Assembly (NCBI GenBank): GCA_021783855.1
Contig: JAJXTL010000010.1
Location: 1 to 38,841, forward strand
Direction: 5' to 3'
Origin: Pseudomonadota bacterium
GTDB taxonomy: Bacteria; Pseudomonadota; Gammaproteobacteria; Burkholderiales; Gallionellaceae
DNA length: 38,841 bases
A program made the position numbers and the translations under genes. Shown here piece by piece: positions 34,045 through 38,841 of this stretch. Under the pieces are notes generated by a model that saw nothing but the letters and a program-made list of their open reading frames with translations, ran no database searches and was not told the DNA's origin. Numbering within the stretch: the stretch's first letter is position 1; the number at the start of each line of letters is the position of its first letter.

Positions 34045-34721
34045 GTAATACTTATACACGCATCACAAGCGACAGTCTGTGGAGCAATAATATCGTTTTT
34101 TCGCAGACCCTGGGCCTTTGTCCGACCATGGCAGTGACCAGCACAGCAACCAACGGGCTGGGCATGGGGCTGGCAACCACGGCGGTGCTGGTCGCCTCCA
34201 ACATGATCATTTCATCCATCCGCCATGCGGTCAGTGAAGAGGTGCGCATTCCGGTGTATATCGTGATCATCGCCACCCTGGTGACGCTGGTGGATGTGAG
34301 TATCGATGCCTGGGCGCATGATCTTTATAAAGTGCTGGGGTTGTATATCGCGCTGATCGTGGCCAACTGTGCGGTGCTGGGTCGCGCCGAGGCGTTTGCC
34401 GCCAAGAATCCGATTTTGCCCTCCGGCATGGACGGGCTGATGATGGGGCTGGGATTTACTTTTGCGCTGACCACCATCGGTGCGGTACGTGAAATACTCG
34501 GCACTGGCACGCTGTTTGCCGATGCGCATCTGTTGCTGGGTTCTGCGTTTTCCTTCATGGAGCTCAAATTGATACCGGATTACAAGGGTTTTCTGCTGAT
34601 GATCCTGCCGCCCGGCGGTTTTCTGGCGGTAGGGTTCCTGATTGCAGGCAAGCGGATGATCGACCGTCGCCGTGCCAGACTTACTGACGCCATGCAAATA
34701 GCAGCGCCTGTCGCCGCCTAA
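34041..34721 (+). CDS. rnfE: Rnf complex membrane subunit E
   Basis: A 226-residue membrane protein homologous to RnfA/NqrD with six helices. It keeps FSQTLGLCPTMAVTSTATN and LIVANCAVLGRAEAFA, whose cysteines match the paired RnfA cysteines, and GLGFTFALTTIGAVREILG. ATG overlaps the rnfG stop, GGGAGGAAAATC precedes it. A basic C-terminal tail follows the last helix. Confidence 0.95.
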   Translation: MSNTYTRITSDSLWSNNIVFSQTLGLCPTMAVTSTATNGLGMGLATTAVLVASNMIISSIRHAVSEEVRIPVYIVIIATLVTLVDVSIDAWAHDLYKVLGLYIALIVANCAVLGRAEAFAAKNPILPSGMDGLMMGLGFTFALTTIGAVREILGTGTLFADAHLLLGSAFSFMELKLIPDYKGFLLMILPPGGFLAVGFLIAGKRMIDRRRARLTDAMQIAAPVAA

Positions 34722-34890
34722 CTGGCATGGCAAAATGTCACATTTGATGATGTAATGATTTCTGCAGGGATGTTGCCCCGCAGATAATAACCCGTGAATT
34801 CGCCGTGCCAGTTTCCCTCACCCAAACCCTCTCCCGGAGGGCGAGGGGACAAACGAACGCTTACGCGAGTTTCACTTTAGGGAGGGTTTC
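34722..34890. other. rnfE-rnfH spacer with a hairpin
   Basis: A 169-bp spacer inside the operon. TCTGCAGGG and CCCCGCAGA (near 34771-34793) can form a stem with one mismatch; there is no U-run. The rest is occupied by repeat copy 4. No gene is seen. Confidence 0.55.
34804..34879 (-). repeat. Dispersed boundary repeat, copy 4 (between rnfE and rnfH)
   Basis: Inverted orientation: it reads GTTTCCCTCACCCAAACCCT, then CTCCCGGAGGGCGAGGGG, and ends TTACGCGAGTTTCACTTTA. Like copy 3 it lacks the complete terminal hairpin (only GTGCCA remains of it). It ends just before the rnfH Shine-Dalgarno. Confidence 0.9.
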
Positions 34891-35175
34891 ATGCAAGTTG
34901 GTATCGCCTATTCCGAACCCGCGCAGCAACTCTGGCTGCGCATCGAGGTGCCTGACAATGCCACAGTGCTGGATGCCATTGAACAGTCAGGCATTTTGCG
35001 CAAGTTTCCCGAGATCAACCTTGAAACGCATCAGGTGGGCATATTCGGCAAGGTGGCCAAGCTTGACGGGTTGCTCAAACCGGGTGATCGGGTGGAAATC
35101 TACCGTGGCATCACCGCCGATCCTGCGACCGTGCCGCGCCGGAAAATGGCTGAAGATGATGAGGATGACGACTGA
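34891..35175 (+). CDS. rnfH: RnfH family protein (ubiquitin-like fold)
   Basis: A 94-residue RnfH (UPF0125) protein: VGIAYSEPAQQLWLRIEVPD, ATVLDAIEQSG, then VGIFGKVAKLDGLLKPGDRV and EIYRGITADPATVPRRK. The fold is ubiquitin/ThiS-like without a C-terminal di-Gly. It ends in an acidic tail (EDDEDDD). RnfH closes the rnfABCDGEH order known from Azotobacter and Rhodobacter; its action is unknown. AGGGAGG precedes the ATG at 34891. Its TGA abuts repeat copy 5. Confidence 0.93.
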   Translation: MQVGIAYSEPAQQLWLRIEVPDNATVLDAIEQSGILRKFPEINLETHQVGIFGKVAKLDGLLKPGDRVEIYRGITADPATVPRRKMAEDDEDDD

Positions 35176-35335
35176 CGGGCATGGCAAGCAGCCACCCCCA
35201 AATTATGCAAATATTCTCGCAGGGTTGAGGCCCGGCGGGCCTCAACTCGCAAACTTGCCATGCCCGTTTCCCTCACCCAAACCCTCTCCCGGAGGGAGAG
35301 GGAACGAACGAACCGCTACGCGAGTTTCACGTTAA
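35174..35335 (-). repeat. Dispersed boundary repeat, copy 5 with an inserted hairpin (after rnfH)
   Basis: Inverted orientation. Outer hairpin arms ACGGGCATGGCAAG (35175-35188) and CTTGCCATGCCCGT (35254-35267) pair over 14 bp, the same position as in copies 1 and 2. The loop is longer here and contains a second strong hairpin, GTTGAGGCCC/GGGCCTCAAC (35224-35246). The repeat body TTTCCCTCACCCAAACCCTC, the CTCCCGGAGGGAGAGG palindrome and CGCGAGTTTCACGTTAA follow. It may act as the transcript end of the rnf operon. Confidence 0.9.
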
Positions 35336-35471
35336 CCGGTCGCATCCGGATTTTCGGTATGCCGGTTATTTTGAATGTGCTGTCTGAAACCGCTCATGCG
35401 TGCCGAAAATATCGACACGGTTTGAGCGTGCGAGTCCGCAGCAGAGAGCTTTTGCTGCCGCCTGGTGTTTG

Positions 35472-35927
35472 CTAGTGTTTTCCGGTGCTGCCAAAGCCGC
35501 CTGTGCCGCGCTCGCTCAAGGGGAACTCTTCGACCACGTTGAATTTGGCCTGCACGACAGGCACGATCACCAGTTGCGCCATGCGTTCCATCGGCATCAG
35601 CGTGAACGGCATCTGGCTGCGGTTCCACAAAGATACGAACACCTGTCCCTGATAGTCTGAATCGATCAGGCCGACCAGATTGCCCAGCACGATGCCGTGT
35701 TTGTGTCCCAGGCCTGAGCGCGGCAGTATCATTGCGGCATAGCCGGGGTTGGCCAGGTGAATGGCGATGCCGCTGGGGATCAGTTCACACTGCTTGGGCT
35801 GAATGACCAGGGCGTGTTCGATGCAGGCGCGCAAATCTATGCCGGCGGAACCCGCGGTCGCATAAGCCGGCATGTTCTCATGCAGGCGATGATCCAGTAT
35901 TTTGACATCCACGACAGGGTGTTTCAT
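35472..35927 (-). CDS. dut: dUTP diphosphatase
   Basis: A 151-residue trimeric dUTPase that hydrolyses dUTP to dUMP, keeping uracil out of DNA. The five motifs are present: [45 protein letters not shown] and [10 protein letters not shown]. Length equals E. coli Dut (about 151). The ATG at 35927 overlaps the coaBC stop (ATGA), the widespread coaBC-dut pairing. Confidence 0.96.
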   Translation of the reverse strand: MKHPVVDVKILDHRLHENMPAYATAGSAGIDLRACIEHALVIQPKQCELIPSGIAIHLANPGYAAMILPRSGLGHKHGIVLGNLVGLIDSDYQGQVFVSLWNRSQMPFTLMPMERMAQLVIVPVVQAKFNVVEEFPLSERGTGGFGSTGKH

Positions 35928-37150
35928 TTCACATCTCCTTCATAACGTTGCGCGATTTGTTGTATCAGAAGTCTTGCCAGCGTGAGCTTGTCGGCGCGCG
36001 GCAGGGGGTGCATGCCTGCCTCGTCGAACAAAATCAGTTCATTGTCGTCGCTGCCGATGGCCTGCTGGGCGATATTGCCCACCAGCAGCGGCAGTTTTTT
36101 GGCGCGCCGTTTTTGCTCGGCATATTCTGCCAGATTACAGCTCTCGGCGGCGAATCCCACGCAGTAGGGCGGATTTGCCAAGGCTGCGACATGCGCCAGA
36201 ATGTCCGGGTTAGGGACGAGTTCCAGCGTGAGCGGGGCGTTGCTTTTCTTGATTTTTTGCGAGCTGGGATGGGCTGCACGGTAGTCGGCCACGGCCGCCA
36301 CGGCGATGAAGATGTCGCAGGCGGCAACTTGCTGTTTGACGGCAGCAAACATTTCTTCGGCGCTTTGTACGTCAATTCTATGTGCATGAAGCGGTGTCGC
36401 CAGTGCCGTCGGGCCGGAGACCAGCACGACTTCGGCTCCCGCTTCCTGAGCCGCCTGTGCGATGGCATAGCCCATCTTGCCTGAGCTGCGATTGGTGATG
36501 CCGCGCACCGCATCGATCGCCTCATAGGTCGGCCCTGCGGTAATCAGGATTTTTACACCACTCAATTCCCTCGCCCCGCCTGCGGGGGGAGGGGGGGAGG
36601 AGAGGGGTGCGGTATTCAGAAATGCTGCGATTTCCGGTGCCAATTGTTCAGGTTCCAGCATCCGCCCCATGCCTGTCTCTCCGCAGGCCTGCACCCCGCT
36701 GTCCGGGCCCAGCACCTGTATGCCGTCGCTGATCAGTCGGGCGATATTGCGTTGCGTGGCTTTGTTCTGCCACATCTCGCGGTTCATCGCAGGGGCAATC
36801 AGCAAGGGGCAGTTGCGCGCCAGACAGAGCGTGGATAAAAGGTCATCGGCCAGCCCATGCGCCAGCTTGGCAATGAAGTCGGCGCTTGCGGGTGCGATCA
36901 CGATGGCATCCGCTTCACGACTCAGATTGATGTGCGCCATGCTGTCCGGCGCGCGCGCGTCCCACTGGTCCGTATAAACCGGATGTCCGGACAGTGCTTG
37001 CAGGGTGGTCGGTGTGATGAAATGGCAGGCGGCTTCGGTCATCACCACTTGTGTCGAAAATCCTTTTTTTATCAACAGGCGAAGCAGTTCGGCTGACTTG
37101 TACGCCGCGATGCCGCCGCTGATGCCGAGCACGATGTGTGATTTATTCAT
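35924..37150 (-). CDS. coaBC: Bifunctional phosphopantothenoylcysteine decarboxylase/synthetase
   Basis: A 408-residue CoaBC (Dfp) for coenzyme A synthesis: CoaB joins phosphopantothenate and cysteine, CoaC decarboxylates the product. The flavin-dependent CoaC half begins [18 protein letters not shown] and has [26 protein letters not shown] and the catalytic Cys in [10 protein letters not shown] proline-rich linker ([10 protein letters not shown]) precedes the CoaB half with [20 protein letters not shown] and SGKMGYAIA. The ATG at 37150 ([10 protein letters not shown]) is chosen; an ATG three codons upstream is possible and the much longer open frame to 37396 lacks similarity. Confidence 0.95.
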   Translation of the reverse strand: MNKSHIVLGISGGIAAYKSAELLRLLIKKGFSTQVVMTEAACHFITPTTLQALSGHPVYTDQWDARAPDSMAHINLSREADAIVIAPASADFIAKLAHGLADDLLSTLCLARNCPLLIAPAMNREMWQNKATQRNIARLISDGIQVLGPDSGVQACGETGMGRMLEPEQLAPEIAAFLNTAPLSSPPPPAGGARELSGVKILITAGPTYEAIDAVRGITNRSSGKMGYAIAQAAQEAGAEVVLVSGPTALATPLHAHRIDVQSAEEMFAAVKQQVAACDIFIAVAAVADYRAAHPSSQKIKKSNAPLTLELVPNPDILAHVAALANPPYCVGFAAESCNLAEYAEQKRRAKKLPLLVGNIAQQAIGSDDNELILFDEAGMHPLPRADKLTLARLLIQQIAQRYEGDVK

Positions 37151-37184
37151 GCCGCGCATCTTACAAGAAAAATAGATTGAATAC

Positions 37185-38447
37185 TTACTGACGAGTGGCA
37201 GGTTTTGCCTTGGCAGCAGGATTTTTAGCATGCAAGCCTGAATGTTGCAGGCAATTCCTGTAACGGTCGTACACCCGGCGGGCGAACCATTCAGTGGTAA
37301 GTTTACGGCGTAACTTCGGGCTTTTAAGATCGATTTCCGGCATGACGGCGCGTGACCGGGCGCCGGATTGATCGGCCAGTGCGTACAAACGCTCATAAAG
37401 CGGTGTTTTGCCGAAACTCGCGAGTTTCTCCAGACGCAGATCGCGCTGTATCTCGGCTCCGCTCATTCGCAAGTTCATTTTTATGGCGAGCAGCGCGTCG
37501 AGTGTGGCGCTGGGTTCGGGTGAAATATTGCCGTTCTGATAGCGCAGCAGATCGCCGTCCATTGCCAGTGTTTTCCCGGAGAGGTGCGATAAAGCCTGCT
37601 GAAAGGCGGCGTTACGGCTGCTGTAACGACCCGCGTTATAGTCGGCAAAACGATAGAGCATGTCAGTGTAGGGAGCAGGGTAGTCGAGCAGAATGGCGCT
37701 GCCGAAATAAATTCCGCCGCGACGGGAAAATACCTCGTTGCGCAGGTTGCCGTGTATGGGATAGGGATAGGGGCGTGCACGCACATGACTTTCGGCGAAC
37801 TCGACGCTGACCTGCATCGGGCCGCCGGTGTGTACAGGGTTATAGTTGGGATACAAGTCACGGCCTGCCGGAATACGGGCGATGATCTCTTCTATCAAAT
37901 CGCTGAGTTCCTTTTCAGTCCTGAGCGCAGCGATGCGATTGCTGTAACTGCGGTCATCCCTGGAGGTCGTGCTCAGCATCCAGTCAATCATCGTTTTCGG
38001 GACACTGTATTTTTCGCTGCGCTGAGCGATCTCGCGCCGGACTATGGCGGGCAGTCCCGGGACGACAGGGTCGGCCTGAAAGCTGGATTCCTGTTCGATG
38101 ATGGCGGTTACGGCGCAGAAATTCTCTGCCGTGGGCCGGATTTGCAATGACCTGAATGCGCTTTGCAAGTCCCCGGCCCAGCCTTCCTTGTCCTGTAGTT
38201 TGACGGGCAGGATTTTTAAAACGAATGCGTGCATTTCAGCTTCGTTCAATGCCGGGGACATGATGGCGGTTGGTGTTGCGGGCGCAGAAGGTGCAGCGTG
38301 TGGTTTCGTGCGGAAGGGTGAGGGGGCTGTGGCGGGTGGTTTTTCGGGGGGTAGTTGAGCGGGCGGAGTGATCTGTACGGGCGTGCCGACGCAGCCCGTC
38401 ATCAGAGCGATCGGAACAAGCAGTACAAAACGGTTGAAATTGTGCAC
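37185..38447 (-). CDS. DUF1615-family lipoprotein
   Basis: A 420-residue exported lipoprotein. A short signal ends in the lipobox LMTGC (Cys19), then a Pro/Ala-rich linker (about 25-70). The body matches DUF1615 (E. coli YaiW group): ENFCAVTAIIEQESSFQADP, GGPMQVSVEFAE, GGIYFGSAILLDYPAPY and RFADYNAGRYSSRNAAFQQA. The E-S-S-F and GGPMQVS pattern resembles a lysozyme/transglycosylase fold, so peptidoglycan action is possible but unproven. The start is GTG at 38447, with no clear Shine-Dalgarno. A 12-bp palindrome, ACGTTGCAACGT (38446-38457), overlaps the start. Confidence 0.87.
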   Translation of the reverse strand: MHNFNRFVLLVPIALMTGCVGTPVQITPPAQLPPEKPPATAPSPFRTKPHAAPSAPATPTAIMSPALNEAEMHAFVLKILPVKLQDKEGWAGDLQSAFRSLQIRPTAENFCAVTAIIEQESSFQADPVVPGLPAIVRREIAQRSEKYSVPKTMIDWMLSTTSRDDRSYSNRIAALRTEKELSDLIEEIIARIPAGRDLYPNYNPVHTGGPMQVSVEFAESHVRARPYPYPIHGNLRNEVFSRRGGIYFGSAILLDYPAPYTDMLYRFADYNAGRYSSRNAAFQQALSHLSGKTLAMDGDLLRYQNGNISPEPSATLDALLAIKMNLRMSGAEIQRDLRLEKLASFGKTPLYERLYALADQSGARSRAVMPEIDLKSPKLRRKLTTEWFARRVYDRYRNCLQHSGLHAKNPAAKAKPATRQ

Positions 38448-38557
38448 GTTGCAACGTTGATGTATAAGAGTTTCAGCATAGGCGAGTGCGGCGTAATCTG
38501 CAAGAAACTCGTGCGATAATCATCGGATATGGTTGCGCAATTACAGGGGAGGTGACC
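38448..38557. promoter_or_regulatory. Divergent promoter region, lipoprotein / radC
   Basis: A 110-bp spacer between divergent genes. GATAAT at 38514-38519 is a plausible -10 for radC; a clear -35 was not identified. The palindrome ACGTTGCAACGT at the lipoprotein end may be an operator. Confidence 0.4.
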
Positions 38558-38841
38558 ATGAGTATTGTCGATTGGCCAGAGGGAGAGCGTCCGCGCGAGA
38601 AGCTGCTGGCGCGTGGCGCGGCGGCGTTGTCGGATGCTGAATTGCTGGCAATTTTTCTGCGCACCGGCATGAAGGGCAAGAGTGCTGTGGATCTGGCGCG
38701 CGAGTTGCTTGGAAAATACGGCAGCCTTACCCGGTTATTCGCCGCCGGGTTGAACGATTTTTGTGCGGTCAAGGGCATGGGGCCGGCCAAGTTTGTGCAA
38801 CTGCAAGCCGTGCTGGAAATGTCCCGGCGCGCCTTGCGGGA
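38558..38841 (+). CDS. radC: RadC family protein (UPF0758), N-terminal part
   Basis: The first 94 residues of a RadC-type protein, cut by the window edge. It starts [20 protein letters not shown] and contains [48 protein letters not shown], the N-terminal helix-hairpin-helix region of the family. The JAB1/MPN metalloprotease-like C-terminal domain lies beyond the window. Strong Shine-Dalgarno GGGGAGG precedes the ATG at 38558. Despite its name, a direct DNA repair role is doubtful. Confidence 0.94.
   Translation, partial: MSIVDWPEGERPREKLLARGAAALSDAELLAIFLRTGMKGKSAVDLARELLGKYGSLTRLFAAGLNDFCAVKGMGPAKFVQLQAVLEMSRRALR

Noticed and set aside
37151..37396. 82-residue N-terminal extension of CoaBC
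   Set aside because: It overlaps the neighbouring lipoprotein gene on the same strand, and the conserved CoaC start is at the ATG at 37150.

Overview
The window (38.8 kb) looks like the chromosome of a nitrogen-fixing betaproteobacterium. The evidence is the NifA architecture (GAF, AAA+, Fis helix-turn-helix, with the four-cysteine motif of alpha- and betaproteobacterial NifA), the NifA/sigma54 promoters, and an rnfABCDGEH cluster. Protein style suggests Gallionellaceae or a neighbouring Nitrosomonadales family, but that placement is inference from family resemblance, with no search run.

Layout. Positions 1-890 hold the cut end of an unknown gene and degenerate repeats. Positions 891-2729 hold a zinc alcohol dehydrogenase and a rhodanese, with a fossil ORF6N-domain fragment between them. 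Positions 2730-4193 are gene-poor: palindromic repeats, a deleted group II intron, a 24-bp tandem repeat and a pair of NrdR boxes. Positions 4194-7254 are an anaerobic class III ribonucleotide reductase locus in which the glycyl-radical domain of NrdD is a separate 64-residue gene. Positions 7399-12514 are a sigma54/NifA operon, nifE-nifN-nifX-DUF269-DUF683-fdxB-nifQ, convergent with nifA (12562-14172, minus). An FmdB-type zinc ribbon gene follows. Positions 14716-20191 are a complete Isc-type Fe-S assembly operon (iscS, iscU, erpA, iscA, hscB, hscA, fdx) behind its own NifA site and sigma54 promoter. Positions 20242-24944 are a third NifA unit: nifV, cysE, nifW, a flavodiiron protein, a thioredoxin-like [2Fe-2S] ferredoxin and an unknown helical protein. 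Positions 25064-29094 encode two sensors: a globin-coupled GGDEF-EAL protein and an Aer-like PAS chemoreceptor with a sigma54 promoter. Positions 29481-35175 are rnfABCDGEH behind a fourth NifA/sigma54 promoter. The right end is housekeeping: dut and coaBC (minus), a DUF1615 lipoprotein (minus) and the start of radC (plus).

How it fits together. NifE/N/X/Q, homocitrate synthase NifV and the Isc machinery build FeMo-co and Fe-S clusters. Rnf, FdxB and the [2Fe-2S] ferredoxin could supply electrons. The flavodiiron protein, NifW and the two putative oxygen sensors point to oxygen management. nifHDK and nifB are not in the window. A dispersed repeat of about 75-160 bp occurs five times at gene boundaries (before nrdD, in the nifE leader, and three times in or after rnf), and its terminal hairpin shows compensatory changes between copies.
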